In this document: positions 11,201-20,140 of the stretch, in pieces
How the letters are laid out: every line of letters begins with the position of its first letter
Numbering within the stretch: position 1 is the stretch's first letter
NCBI RefSeq assembly: GCF_002005465.1
Contig: NZ_CP014691.1
Span: 3,255,001-3,319,000 of the forward strand
Origin: Neoasaia chiangmaiensis
Lineage (GTDB): Bacteria; Pseudomonadota; Alphaproteobacteria; Acetobacterales; Acetobacteraceae
Direction: 5' to 3'
DNA: 64,000 nucleotides
Made by a program: the position numbers and the translations under genes
The notes under the pieces: generated by a model
The model's input: the letters and a program-made list of their open reading frames with translations, nothing else
Databases searched by the model: none
Told to the model about the DNA's origin: nothing

Positions 11201-13799
11201 GATGCAGATCTTTGCCGAAGAGATGGAAAGCGGGTTCAAGCGCCTCGCTGGCAAGAACCTCTCGCTGCTCATGGATGGCGAGTGGGTGCGCTGCGGCGCA
11301 TGCCGTTCGGTTCACCGACCCGTGCCGAAGCTGCCGCATTGCCTCGATTGCGGCAGCAGGGAGATCGTCTCCCTCGATCCCGCTACGGACCCTGTCTTCG
11401 TCGCACGCAAAGGCTATTATCGGGCACCCGTCATAGCGGCGCTCCATGATCCCGAGCACAGGCCGATGGCATTGATCGCGGCCGAACATACGGCGCAGCT
11501 AAACGCGCCGCAGAGCGAAGACGTCTTTTCACGCGCGGAGGAAAATGAGCTTCTCTTCCAGGACGTGGCGCTCGATTGGGGCGCGGCGGCGAACCGCTCG
11601 ACTGCGATCGATATCCTTTCGAGCACGACCACGATGGAGGTCGGCATCGACATTGGCGCGCTCTCTGGCGTGGCGCTTCGCAACATGCCTCCTGGTCGCG
11701 CGAACTACCAGCAGCGTGCTGGTCGTGCCGGCCGCCGGGGCAACGCGGTCGCGACCGTGGTGGCCTTCGGAAGCGCCGATAGCCATGACGAGCATTACTT
11801 CAGCGACCCCGAGGCGATGATCGCAGGGCCGGTGGTCGACCCCCAACTCACCCTCAACAACCCCGACATTGTGCGTCGCCATGTCCGGGCTTATCTGCTC
11901 CAGCGCTATCACCAAGATCGGATTCCGGGGTTCGATCCCGACGTCGATCCCAACTTGTTTTCGGTATTGGGCACCGTCACCGGATTCCAATCGGGAGATG
12001 AAGTCCTCAACCGCGCCGATTTCGAAGCGTGGCTGAAGAAGAATGCCAAGTCGCTCCGGGACTCCGTCGCCGACTGGATTCCAATTCAGTTGTCGCCGGA
12101 GGATCGGCAGGAATTGCTCGATGATATGGCGGCCGACTGCCTGAAAGCGATCGATGACGCCCTCAAGGGCAAGGTGCTGGGCGGCGAGAAGGTCTTCGAG
12201 GAGCCTGACGGGGAAGGCGTCGAGGTTCAGGAAGAGGAAGGCGAAGAAGTTCCGCCCGAGAAGGCACAGACTGGCAAATTGCTGGACCGGCTGCTGTATA
12301 GTGGCGTGCTGCCGCGCTACGCATTTCCAACCGATGTGGCGCCGTTCAATGTGTTCGACATCGACCGATCGACGGACTTCCGCCCGGTGATGAAATTTGC
12401 CCCGTCGCAGTCTCTGCCGGTCGCGCTGTCGCAATATGCGCCTGGCAAGACGGTTTGGATCTCGGGCAAGTGCTATACGTCAGGAGCGATCTATTCGCCG
12501 ATGTGGGAGGACCGTGTCGAGGCGTGGCAAAATCGCCGCCTCTATCGCGAATGCTCCGAATGCCATTTCGCGCAGACGGTGCCGCTCGACGAGGGCCTCA
12601 AACCCGGCGTGATTGACAACTGTCACGCTTGCGGCGGCGAAAGCACGTTCGGACCGACGCAATATTGGCTGCGTCCGCCAGGCTTTGCCCATCCCGTCTA
12701 TGTGGACGAGATGACCTCGCCCGACGACATGCCCGAAACGGCTCACGCGACGCGGGCGAAGTTGACGATGCCAACCCCGGCCGACACTGAGAAGTGGATC
12801 GCGATTAACGACCGGATCCGTGGCATGCCCGATCGCAAGCATCTGCTGGTGTCCAACACCGGGCCGAAGCAGAAGGGCTATAATTACTGCACGAAATGTG
12901 GTGTGATCGAGGCCAGTGCCGAGAGCACGGCGATGCTCGGCGGGCCTCACAGGAAACCCTATCCCGACGAGAAGGAACCGATGTGCGAAGGCGCGGGCAC
13001 GACCCGGCACCTTGTTCTCGGCACGGACTTCATCACAGATATTGCATTGTTCTCGCTGCGCGTGGCGGCGCCGCTCAAGCTGAAGCCCGGCTTCTATCCG
13101 ACGGATGTCGCGCTGCGGACGGTGAGCGAGGCGATCGCCAAGGCCGCCTCATCGATGCTCGAGATCGAGCCCGGTGAACTCATGGCGGAATATCGACCGG
13201 CGTTGACGCCAGCGGGAATAAGCGGGCTCGAGGCGGAAATCTTTCTCTACGACACCCTCCCCGGCGGCGCCGGCTTTTCAGGCCAGTTGGCCCACCGCGG
13301 CGAAGAGTTATTCCAACGCGCGCTTACCCTGATGAAGACATGCCCGGAGAATTGCGATACATCGTGCTATCGTTGCCTGCGTAGCTTCAAGAACAAGTTC
13401 GAGCATGGGTTGCTCGATCGGCATGTCGGCGCGGAACTGCTCGCATATCTGATCAGCGGCGAGATGCAGCCCTTCGACACTCGCCGAATCAAGGCCTCGA
13501 CCGTCCTGCTCCACCAGGATCTCGAGCGCCAGGCTGACGGTGTCCGGTTCGGCCTCGATATCGACGTCGATGTACCGGGGATGGGGCCGGTGACGATCCC
13601 GATCCTCGCCAAGCGCTCGGATGGTCGGCGGTTTGCGATCGCGCTTGCCGGCGGATTGACCGGTGACCATCCGGCCGATCCAAGGATTGTGGAGATGCGT
13701 GAGAGGTGGCCGGATCTCCTCGTCATTCCGGTAAACGAACTGCTGGTCAGGGGCAACTTGCCGGCGGCATCGCGCTCTGTTCTTTCCGCGATCGCCTGA
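8256..13799 (+). CDS. DruE-like superfamily 2 helicase with DUF1998 domain
   Basis: This 1847-aa protein has a DEAD/DEAH helicase split over a long protein. Walker A (TGTGSGKTES) is near residue 117, motif Ia includes LLLYPMNALVNDQLGRL, the DEAH box (VVLDEAHLYRGAAGAE) is near 345, and lobe 2 has MEVGIDIGAL and the arginine-finger motif QQRAGRAGRRG near 1151. Cysteine clusters that could bind zinc lie between the lobes (CGCGAR...CRNCGAAH, CGACRS...CLDCGS) and after lobe 2. The C-terminus (about 1655-1725) is a DUF1998 domain (YDTLPGGAGFSGQL, then C...C..C). This size and domain order match DruE of Druantia, the gene shared by all described types. DISARM DrmB also has DUF1998 but is shorter and has other partners. 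An RBS (taagga) lies 9 nt upstream. Confidence 0.88.
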   Translation: MAATIQETIEQLHTSLRDYIEATYHIGDATLISQRQTLLKRTGVTHQIPYLESTPKYQLGQNFAKIEGLPPAALAVYSALAKTDGKQPRLLFDPPYRHQADAIKHSLIGGQNLVIMTGTGSGKTESFLLPILGKFAREAATNPKAFGSQHGVRALLLYPMNALVNDQLGRLRAIFGDPRLAAAFTEWAGRPPTFARYTSRTPYAGVRTSKRDSKKFMSFESFYVEIERQASGPESEDQQRASKLRSELKARGKWPAKPDLEKWFGAKGSKWADPKTGEPLRAVTLPEDSELITRHEAQHAAPDMLVTNYSMLEYMLMRPIERTIFDQTSAWLAANPDEKFTVVLDEAHLYRGAAGAEVGLLMRRLRARLGISVERFQVICATASFNEKEHAGDFGSQLTGVDADSFVAVTGDLDLRPHAATGSKADADLLAGVDLAGFYDSDEDKRRAAIAPVLQHCGITPTGDIGPDLYAALETFPPLGLLVNKTMKAPRPVAGLGSELFPDTPDQADRAVTTLLALGSVARENPEAAGLLPCRIHNFYRGLPGLWICMDPDCTELGADEHSGICGKMYSQPREICGCGARVLQFYTCRNCGAAHARAHSDDVDTPNALWSEPGRRLKMPGMETSPLLDLDLLLEEPRHPDLAEIAEYDLETGRINPLNQSPRTRTVYLRKDRVTPSFDDEGNQDSRLEVRGQFTPCAVCGDTAAFGRTSVQDHQTKGDQPFQALVARQIQVQPPGPQPASSFAPLRGRKVLVFSDSRQVAARLAPNLQLYSVRDALRTLIVWGFDRLRQHPMITSMLSLDDLYFAALLASKGLGVRLRPEIKVGENFAAEAAIEAGVQAGALDDPTQFMMLWMKNRGDRPPEGLLDDIVKTVRDRHLGLEALALASLCESVDKAAAVHALPAIPGIADTNEDKIALARAWLRCWRPKAFWLNAMPNTWYKRGGGSGTSVRSQKGSFKAMRRVLPDKTAYSLFDKQWQPALMQIFAEEMESGFKRLAGKNLSLLMDGEWVRCGACRSVHRPVPKLPHCLDCGSREIVSLDPATDPVFVARKGYYRAPVIAALHDPEHRPMALIAAEHTAQLNAPQSEDVFSRAEENELLFQDVALDWGAAANRSTAIDILSSTTTMEVGIDIGALSGVALRNMPPGRANYQQRAGRAGRRGNAVATVVAFGSADSHDEHYFSDPEAMIAGPVVDPQLTLNNPDIVRRHVRAYLLQRYHQDRIPGFDPDVDPNLFSVLGTVTGFQSGDEVLNRADFEAWLKKNAKSLRDSVADWIPIQLSPEDRQELLDDMAADCLKAIDDALKGKVLGGEKVFEEPDGEGVEVQEEEGEEVPPEKAQTGKLLDRLLYSGVLPRYAFPTDVAPFNVFDIDRSTDFRPVMKFAPSQSLPVALSQYAPGKTVWISGKCYTSGAIYSPMWEDRVEAWQNRRLYRECSECHFAQTVPLDEGLKPGVIDNCHACGGESTFGPTQYWLRPPGFAHPVYVDEMTSPDDMPETAHATRAKLTMPTPADTEKWIAINDRIRGMPDRKHLLVSNTGPKQKGYNYCTKCGVIEASAESTAMLGGPHRKPYPDEKEPMCEGAGTTRHLVLGTDFITDIALFSLRVAAPLKLKPGFYPTDVALRTVSEAIAKAASSMLEIEPGELMAEYRPALTPAGISGLEAEIFLYDTLPGGAGFSGQLAHRGEELFQRALTLMKTCPENCDTSCYRCLRSFKNKFEHGLLDRHVGAELLAYLISGEMQPFDTRRIKASTVLLHQDLERQADGVRFGLDIDVDVPGMGPVTIPILAKRSDGRRFAIALAGGLTGDHPADPRIVEMRERWPDLLVIPVNELLVRGNLPAASRSVLSAIA

Positions 13800-13817
13800 A
13801 ACGGTAGGATGTAGCCC

Positions 13818-15803
13818 ATGATCGAGATTTTGGGTGTTAACAGCGGCCAAGAGTATGAGGCCGCTGTTCACTTGCGCAAGCAGATACTGAAGCTGTGGCC
13901 CGACCTCGCACAGAGCAAGGACGATATCGTCAAGATATTCGTCGGGTTCAAAATGTATGGATATAAATTCCAGGATATCGACATCATCGTCGTCGGCAGC
14001 TTCGCGACGCCGAGATCGTTCGATGCCGAGATGAAATTCTATCCTTCTGAGGGGGAGCCATTCATTCCGAAAGGCGCGTCTATTCGGAACTTTGCCCTAC
14101 TGATCGAGGAGAAATCCCATAACGCTCTCGGTGTTCGATTTGAGGGCAGAACCGCCACTGTTAAATACAGAAACAAAAAAGACGGGGAGTGCGTCACCGA
14201 GAAGGCGTTCAAACAGATGTTCGAGTTCAAGAAATATCTGCGCGATCGGAATGGCGGGAACATTTTCGTTCAGGAACTAGTGCTTTTTTCGGGGCTGAAG
14301 GAAGCACAACTTCCGCCAAGACCTCATAATTTCATCGCGAGCGACACGAGTTTCGAGAGGCTTCTGAACACGTTGGGGCAAACCTCCAGTCCTGTCAGAT
14401 CCGGCCCTTTCGCCAATCTGAACTTCGGAGCAACGGAAGTCTTCCGAAAGATATTGGACCCAAACTTTGCGCTTTTCGACGTCCTCGAACCGACGCCTCT
14501 CGATCGGAAGCGCATGGACCTAATCGCGAAACAGGCGCTGCCGGACGATTGGGTCGAGGACATGGGTGAAAAGCAGATACTGCTGAAGGGGCGCGGTGGC
14601 GTCGGCAAGACCGTTATCCTCTTGCAGATGGCGTATCGAGCCTACCAGTTCGAAGAGAAGCGTTCACTGGTCCTGACCTTCAACAAGGCGCTCGTCGCGG
14701 ACCTCCGTCGATCGATGGCCCTTCTCGGTGTGCCCCGTGCTGTGGAGACTGGGGGCATCGGTATTGAAACGGCGCACGGGTTCTTTGGCCGCCTCATGAT
14801 GGCCCTCGGCATCATCGAAGGCTACGCCGACTTCCTCGAGCGCTATGGCGAGCACAAGCAAGCGTTGCTCGCTTATCTCGATTCAGGTGCAGTCAGCCGC
14901 GATGATATAGACAAGCTTATTCGCGATCAGGCTGATCAGTTCGGCTGGGACAATGTGCTCGTCGACGAGGGGCAGGACTGGCCGTCGGACGAGATTGCAA
15001 TTCTGCGGAAGATCTATGGCTTGGAAAGCCTGGTCATCTCCGACGGTGTCGATCAGTTAGTTCGCGGGACTGTGGCCGACTGGAGTACCGGTGTCGGCAA
15101 GGCGTTATTGCGCAAGCGACGGCTGACGCGCTGCATGCGGATGAAAGCTAATTTGGCGGCGTTCGTGTCCGATATGGCGACAAATCTCGGGATTGATGAT
15201 TGGGTTCTGGAGCCGAACACGGATGCCGCTGGCGGCCGTATCATCATCGTCGATGGCGACCTGAGTTCACAACCGGAGCGTTTGAAGGAATGGTGCGACG
15301 AGGCAGAGGCGCTGAAGAACGCGCCGGTCGATCTTCTGGCCTGCGTGCCCCCATCATTGGTCGGCACGGTCCGCGACTGCCTGTGCAAGCCTGCTAGAGA
15401 ATTCGTTTCCCTGGGGCACCGCGTCTGGGACGGTACGAGCCGCGACGTACGGGAGCATTTCGCGACGAGCCGTGACCAGTTGAGATTCGTCCAGTACGAT
15501 TCATGCCGCGGCCTCGAAGGTTGGACTGTTATCAATTACGGCTTGGACGAACTCTGGGATTATAAGTATGCCCAGTGGGTCAACGAAGGCCATCAGGTCG
15601 ATGACCTTTATACCTCTGTCGAGGATCTCGCCAAACTGCATGCGTCTCGATGGGTGATGATTCCCCTGACGCGCGCGATTGATACGCTCGTCATTAACAT
15701 CGGAGCCCAACAGAGCTTCGTACGCGATGCCCTGTTGAAGGTGGCAAAGGCACGGCCCGATATCATCGATTGGATCGGCTTCGAAGACGCTGCAGCGTTC
15801 TGA
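13818..15803 (+). CDS. NERD-like nuclease fused to UvrD-like helicase
   Basis: This 661-aa protein starts 18 bp after the helicase gene. Its first 170 residues look like a nuclease-related (NERD) domain: an early Gly-Glu helix (GQEYEAAVHL), then FQDIDIIVVGSF and a later Glu-x-Lys (IEEKSHN). A superfamily 1 helicase follows, with Walker A GRGGVGKTV near 260, Ia-like LVLTFNKALV, Walker B VLVDEGQDWPSDE near 382 and a UvrD-like C-terminal half with PLTRAIDTLVI. Such proteins are common in defence islands and resemble DUF2075/UvrD-like anti-phage helicases. It ends 17 bp before the convergent DruA-like gene. The tight spacing with the DUF1998 helicase suggests two motors and one nuclease acting on foreign DNA. 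Confidence 0.82.
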   Translation: MIEILGVNSGQEYEAAVHLRKQILKLWPDLAQSKDDIVKIFVGFKMYGYKFQDIDIIVVGSFATPRSFDAEMKFYPSEGEPFIPKGASIRNFALLIEEKSHNALGVRFEGRTATVKYRNKKDGECVTEKAFKQMFEFKKYLRDRNGGNIFVQELVLFSGLKEAQLPPRPHNFIASDTSFERLLNTLGQTSSPVRSGPFANLNFGATEVFRKILDPNFALFDVLEPTPLDRKRMDLIAKQALPDDWVEDMGEKQILLKGRGGVGKTVILLQMAYRAYQFEEKRSLVLTFNKALVADLRRSMALLGVPRAVETGGIGIETAHGFFGRLMMALGIIEGYADFLERYGEHKQALLAYLDSGAVSRDDIDKLIRDQADQFGWDNVLVDEGQDWPSDEIAILRKIYGLESLVISDGVDQLVRGTVADWSTGVGKALLRKRRLTRCMRMKANLAAFVSDMATNLGIDDWVLEPNTDAAGGRIIIVDGDLSSQPERLKEWCDEAEALKNAPVDLLACVPPSLVGTVRDCLCKPAREFVSLGHRVWDGTSRDVREHFATSRDQLRFVQYDSCRGLEGWTVINYGLDELWDYKYAQWVNEGHQVDDLYTSVEDLAKLHASRWVMIPLTRAIDTLVINIGAQQSFVRDALLKVAKARPDIIDWIGFEDAAAF

Positions 15804-15820
15804 TGTGGTTTTAGCCGGTA

Positions 15821-17749
15821 TCAGGTCGGAAGCAGAGACGGATCCGACCCCGGCGAGATCAATGTCGCATGGACGCTTTGTGGACCAAGCTTTCTGATAG
15901 CGGCGAGGGTTTCCGAGCGTTTGGATCGCTGCAGCAGCCAGCGACGGCGCCACGCGGCGCCTATCGACGCTGCGTTGGAAAGCAATGGTGGTTCGGAGTG
16001 CATCCCGAGGAGTGCATCGCGCGATGCCGAGCCGAGTTCACACGCGTAAAAGAGCCGTGGGGTAGCGTGGTGTAGAATAGCGTCGCTGTCGATGCCGAGA
16101 GCATCGAGACCTTCTCTAATTTGCCGAAGCCGAGGACTTGTTCCTTCGCCAAAGCGGTTGTTCACGCGTCTGGAGTTGTGACGGGCTTGTGCCATCTGCC
16201 CCAGCGCGTGCGCCGTCTCGTTGCCCAAATGCAGAGTACCGAAACCGCCGGTAAGGCTCTTGCCTATGGCATCCCAATGGACATCGTGGCCCAACTCGTC
16301 GTGATCGCTCGCGCGCAGGAGAAGCCGGTTATATTGGCTCGAACCCACGCCGTAGAGGCTCGTCGTTGTCAGGATTCGGAGGTCGGCAGGTTTGCAGATC
16401 GCGCGGCCTGCCATCTGGGACGCGATGATGCTGACCTGTGAACCGTACCGTTCGGCGTAATAATCGTGGATTTCCCGCGACGCGAGGATGAGGGCGACTA
16501 GTTTTCCGCCGAGCAACTCATTGTAGGGATGGATCGCACCACAGATACTGACGTCAGCAACTTGGCTCGATAGGCCGGCCTTACGAAACTCGGTGAGGAC
16601 GATATCGATCGCACGCTGACCGGTCTTCGCGGCGAGAAGTTGCTCGATCGCGGCGCGCGGATTCTTTGCAAGGCCGGCCGCGCGAAACATTTGCTTAGCG
16701 AATAGAAGTTGCGCCAGAAGTTCCGATCGTTTGCGCACGAAAAGGAGATCTTCCGACGCTGCGCGCCAGTCGGCATCGCCATGTGCGTCTTTTACGTTGC
16801 CGCGCATCGGCCGCACGCTGCCGTCGGCAACTCGGTTGTCCTCATAATGGGCGCGGAGTTGGAGATCACGCGAGTGTGCCGCGCCCGAGGCCTTTTGCTC
16901 CAATCGCAGGATCGTCGTTTCGACGGGTGACCGGATCTCGCTTTTAGACGCTAGGTCGTCCCACCTGAGATTGGCGATCGACGCATCGATCCGCCCCAGA
17001 AAGGCCTTCGCGATATCTTCGGGTACCCATTCGCCGGTGAGGAAGCGCGTCTCCATCGATTCTCGGAGCCAACCGATCCAGCGGTCGCGCGCTGTGACCC
17101 GCATGACGGGGCTCGCAAGCATGGCAATGCCCATGACCGGGCGATTAGGGCGGGCAGCGTTTCGGATCAGCACCAGCAACTGGCGACCAGGGATCGGGCG
17201 ATATTCGTGCGCCCAAGTGTGGCGGAAATAGCGCCAGATATCGTTGAGCGGCAGACCGGTTGCGGAGCAGCGGTCGCCGGCCTTGCAGATCTCGACGACC
17301 GGATCGACGACGTCCGCCAACGCAGCCTCCTGCTGATCGGAGGGAAGTGACGCGATCCGTTGGAACTCGGTGGCGAGGTCGGAGCCGTTGTCAACCACGT
17401 CGAGAACGCAACTACGCACCCCGGCCGCGCGAAGCGTCCGGCGTTCCATGCGCCGGACAAAGGTTTGGACGGAGGGCTCCTGCAGTTGTCTTTGTCGTGC
17501 GGCTTGCAGGGCATGGCGAATGCGACGCTTCACGTCATCGACAGATTGCTCCGATTGCCGCGCGATGCCGGGCGCCTCGAAGAGAATGTGGTCGTCTTCG
17601 ACGGCGACGCGCCAGCCTTGCTCAAAAAGGTCGGCGACGAGGAGGCAGACGGTGCGGAGCTTCCGGCTCTCACCATCATCGATGTAGCGACGCGCCAACG
17701 TGCGCATTTCCTCGGCGAAGGAGGGCTGGGGGGCACCCTCGAAGCTCAT
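15821..17749 (-). CDS. DUF4338 protein, DruA-like
   Basis: This 642-aa protein starts at the ATG at 17749 with a purine-rich RBS upstream; a 32-residue longer ORF reaches 17845. The middle part (about 165-240) has YFRHTWAHEYRPIPGRQLLV followed by VTARDRWIGW, the signature I know from DUF4338. A second conserved block (about 425-510) reads NELLGGKLVALILASREI, AERYGSQVSIIASQMAGR and TTTSLYGVGSSQYNR. DUF4338 defines DruA of Druantia type I and also occurs beside transposons. Its catalytic role is unknown to me. The gene is convergent with the helicase operon and is probably co-transcribed with the GHKL ATPase upstream (198 bp gap). DruA opposite a DruE-like gene, without recognisable DruB-D, is unusual. 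Confidence 0.72.
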   Translation of the reverse strand: MSFEGAPQPSFAEEMRTLARRYIDDGESRKLRTVCLLVADLFEQGWRVAVEDDHILFEAPGIARQSEQSVDDVKRRIRHALQAARQRQLQEPSVQTFVRRMERRTLRAAGVRSCVLDVVDNGSDLATEFQRIASLPSDQQEAALADVVDPVVEICKAGDRCSATGLPLNDIWRYFRHTWAHEYRPIPGRQLLVLIRNAARPNRPVMGIAMLASPVMRVTARDRWIGWLRESMETRFLTGEWVPEDIAKAFLGRIDASIANLRWDDLASKSEIRSPVETTILRLEQKASGAAHSRDLQLRAHYEDNRVADGSVRPMRGNVKDAHGDADWRAASEDLLFVRKRSELLAQLLFAKQMFRAAGLAKNPRAAIEQLLAAKTGQRAIDIVLTEFRKAGLSSQVADVSICGAIHPYNELLGGKLVALILASREIHDYYAERYGSQVSIIASQMAGRAICKPADLRILTTTSLYGVGSSQYNRLLLRASDHDELGHDVHWDAIGKSLTGGFGTLHLGNETAHALGQMAQARHNSRRVNNRFGEGTSPRLRQIREGLDALGIDSDAILHHATPRLFYACELGSASRDALLGMHSEPPLLSNAASIGAAWRRRWLLQRSKRSETLAAIRKLGPQSVHATLISPGSDPSLLPT

Positions 17750-17947
17750 GAGGCTGCGAAACTCTTTCTTCTGAGTGCCGCGTAGGAAAGGGGACACGGT
17801 TCGCACTTGACCCGGACCCGACCGCAACCTCCTTTCCGACATCAATCATAACCCCCTTTTCAACACCGTTATCCTGTGTGTGTTTATGCCAAAAATTGCC
17901 CCGAAATTCCAGTGCGATCAGGCGCGAAAACTGGCAGCAGGCCAGTT

Positions 17948-19546
17948 TCAATATGTCTCGGAAGCAAGAATGTCTGTGATCGACGATAAGCCTGGATCGA
18001 GCGACCGTCCCCAATCCGTAAGGATTTCGACAACAATCCTGCGACGGATGTCGGTATCGTCCCGTCGCCCATTAGTGATAGCCGATAAAAGAGCCTCCAG
18101 CGCAGTTTGAAGAGTGATCGGGTTAGGTCGGCCGCCATGCGCGAAGACCGGATGATCTGTGTTGAGGCTAAGTGATCCATTGCTAGCACGGAAGAGGAGA
18201 AGAGGGCGGTGGCCTTTTTCCCGAGCGGATGAAGTCGTCTTTGATCTGGCGATTGATTCTTGCTTGTCGCGGGCTACGGCCTTAGGAAAGGCGCAAACTG
18301 TGTTCTTCAGGGTGCGTGCGGTCTTCAACGATCTCACTCGACCGCGAAGTTGCTCGATCGCTTTGACAAGCCCGGCTTCCTGGAGCCGATCCCACATTTC
18401 CGGTGACACGGAAATTTGTTGCTTTGCAGTAGTGACGCCGAATAACTCGTCTAGGGACGCCGGGAACTCCACCTCGATCCGGATATACCGGTCATTGTTG
18501 ATAAAGGTGGTCCAGGGGGTTTTGGTCTTGCAATCGATAAGGCGGCCATTTCGACTGAAGATGATGCCGTGATAGTCTTTTAGGATCGGAAATCTCTCAT
18601 TGGCGTTGAGCCCGACGGCATCTCTGCTTTTGTCGATCGATGCGAAGCTCGGCGGTAGGTACGAATAGCGGAGGAGAATCCGCGCTGGCCCAGTAGGCAT
18701 GTTTACTATTAGAGACACGGGTTCGAGCGCGATGGCTCGGTCGTTATCAATCCGGCAGAGGGTGTGGCTCGGATCGAGGAATAGTGGATCGGTCGGCGAG
18801 ACGGGATTTCCATTAATAAATATCAATGTCGATATTAGCAGTTTATGATATGTAACGCCGAAGCATTGATCTAAATGCTTTGCAAAGCCAAGTGTCGTCG
18901 TCCAGTCAAGACGATCGAGTTTCTCGATAAGAATAATGGTCCCTGATTCCCAACCGTCTAGATATAGAAGGTTGATATAGTTAGACAGAAACTGGGGAAT
19001 CTCTGCGTCGCACGGTAACGGAATAACTGTGTCGCCCTCATTGTCTGTGTATTTACCATTGTTCAGATCATCGAGGTCAAGTGTGACTTGTTTGGCTGAT
19101 CTACCAGCGACTTTGGATATGACGGTGAAGCGCTTTCCGATACTCATGGTCGAACACGGCAATCCGTAGCCGTAGCGACCTAGCCCGGATCGATCATTTT
19201 CACGATGAGTTCCGCCCCACATCATAGCTAATTGGATCATGTCCGGCGTCATGCCGTGCCCATCGTCGAGAACAGCGATCTGGGTCGGCTTCTTTTGAGA
19301 GTCTGTACCGTCGTAGCCGAAGACGATGTCGACATGCTCTGCATATGCCTGGATGGCGTTGTCGACGAGTTCTGCGATCGCTTCGACGTTACTTCGATAT
19401 CCAAGATGGCGAATGCCGCGAACAAATGCATCTGGCACAGTAAGTCCTAACTTTCTGGCTTTATGCTTTTGTATGGAATATTGAGCCTGTGCCGAGATAT
19501 CGGCGGTCGCGCGTTTCGTTGCACTTCGACGTGAATTCAGGCGCAT
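17948..19546 (-). CDS. MORC/Hsp90-like GHKL ATPase
   Basis: This 532-aa protein has a GHKL (Hsp90, MutL, histidine kinase) ATP-binding domain in its first 250 residues. The N box ELVDNAIQAY starts near residue 59, the G1 box DDGHGM is at 94-99 and the G2 glycine lid GLGRYGYGLP is at 121-130. No histidine-kinase phosphoacceptor or receiver domain is visible, so it is not a two-component sensor. Iyer, Abhiman and Aravind (2008) described prokaryotic MORC-like GHKL ATPases next to restriction and helicase genes, which fits here. Such proteins act as ATP-driven clamps. It starts at the ATG at 19546 with cgaaagagg upstream and is transcribed towards the DruA-like gene. It is probably a component of the same defence cassette. 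Confidence 0.83.
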   Translation of the reverse strand: MRLNSRRSATKRATADISAQAQYSIQKHKARKLGLTVPDAFVRGIRHLGYRSNVEAIAELVDNAIQAYAEHVDIVFGYDGTDSQKKPTQIAVLDDGHGMTPDMIQLAMMWGGTHRENDRSGLGRYGYGLPCSTMSIGKRFTVISKVAGRSAKQVTLDLDDLNNGKYTDNEGDTVIPLPCDAEIPQFLSNYINLLYLDGWESGTIILIEKLDRLDWTTTLGFAKHLDQCFGVTYHKLLISTLIFINGNPVSPTDPLFLDPSHTLCRIDNDRAIALEPVSLIVNMPTGPARILLRYSYLPPSFASIDKSRDAVGLNANERFPILKDYHGIIFSRNGRLIDCKTKTPWTTFINNDRYIRIEVEFPASLDELFGVTTAKQQISVSPEMWDRLQEAGLVKAIEQLRGRVRSLKTARTLKNTVCAFPKAVARDKQESIARSKTTSSAREKGHRPLLLFRASNGSLSLNTDHPVFAHGGRPNPITLQTALEALLSAITNGRRDDTDIRRRIVVEILTDWGRSLDPGLSSITDILASETY

Positions 19547-19689
19547 AGGGGCCTCTTTCGATTGCTTGTTACTGCTCCGGTAGGCCTTGTGAGTTTGACG
19601 ATCTGCTTGGAATCTGAACAGACTGACCGATCATGTTCACTCCTTCTTTTTCTCGTTTCGACTGTAGGGCCGAATCTAGTTCCGTGGCC

Positions 19690-19960
19690 GGTTCGTTGCT
19701 CCCTCTTCAAAACCATTTTGTCGGGTGAAGACTCTCTGACAGGGAAGCAACTCCTGTGTAATCATTGATCGGGCCAACTGTCATGAAGAAGTTGAGCGGA
19801 CGTCTGTTTCTGTCCATGACTGGATGCAGTTTCGTATTTATGCCGCCTTTGGTACAGCCAATCAGTCACTGTAGATTTTTTACTCGAAGGCTCAAAGCCT
19901 TGCGGTGTGCCTTGAAAATAGGTCGTATTAATCACGACGGTCGATGATCTGGAGCTGTGA
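19690..19960 (-). pseudogene. IS5-family transposase remnant (copy 1)
   Basis: On the - strand a short reading frame gives CTKGGINTKLHPVMDRNRRP followed by LNFFMTVGPINDYTG. This is the conserved DDE-transposase core of IS5-type elements common in acetic acid bacteria (KGG-N-T-K-LHAV-D--GRP). Neither end of the gene nor clear terminal repeats can be seen. The same segment recurs in the remnant at 62377 (DRNGCPLDFFMTAGQISDY), so the same or a sister IS once flanked this element on both sides. The stretch 19547-19689 holds no gene. Confidence 0.75.
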
Positions 19961-20140
19961 TTTTTCGAAAGCTAGCCCAGCAAAGGAAGAAAAAGCTAAT
20001 GGCTCCGCCCTCGCGCCGGCAAGGGTTCGCGTCAGCGAGTTGACGCCGCCCGATGGGGTGTCCCCGATCTTCCTGCGCTGCGCTGCGCTCCGTGCAGACC
20101 GGGCGATACCCCTCCCCATCGGTCGCTCTTGCCGTTGCTA

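Noticed and set aside
11529-12434. A 301-codon open frame on the - strand
   Set aside because: It lies opposite the DUF1998 helicase gene, has no RBS and its composition is that of the reverse of a GC-rich gene.
8256-13799. Assignment of the island to DISARM
   Set aside because: DISARM shares a DUF1998 protein but also needs DrmA, DrmC (PLD) and a methylase. None is present here.
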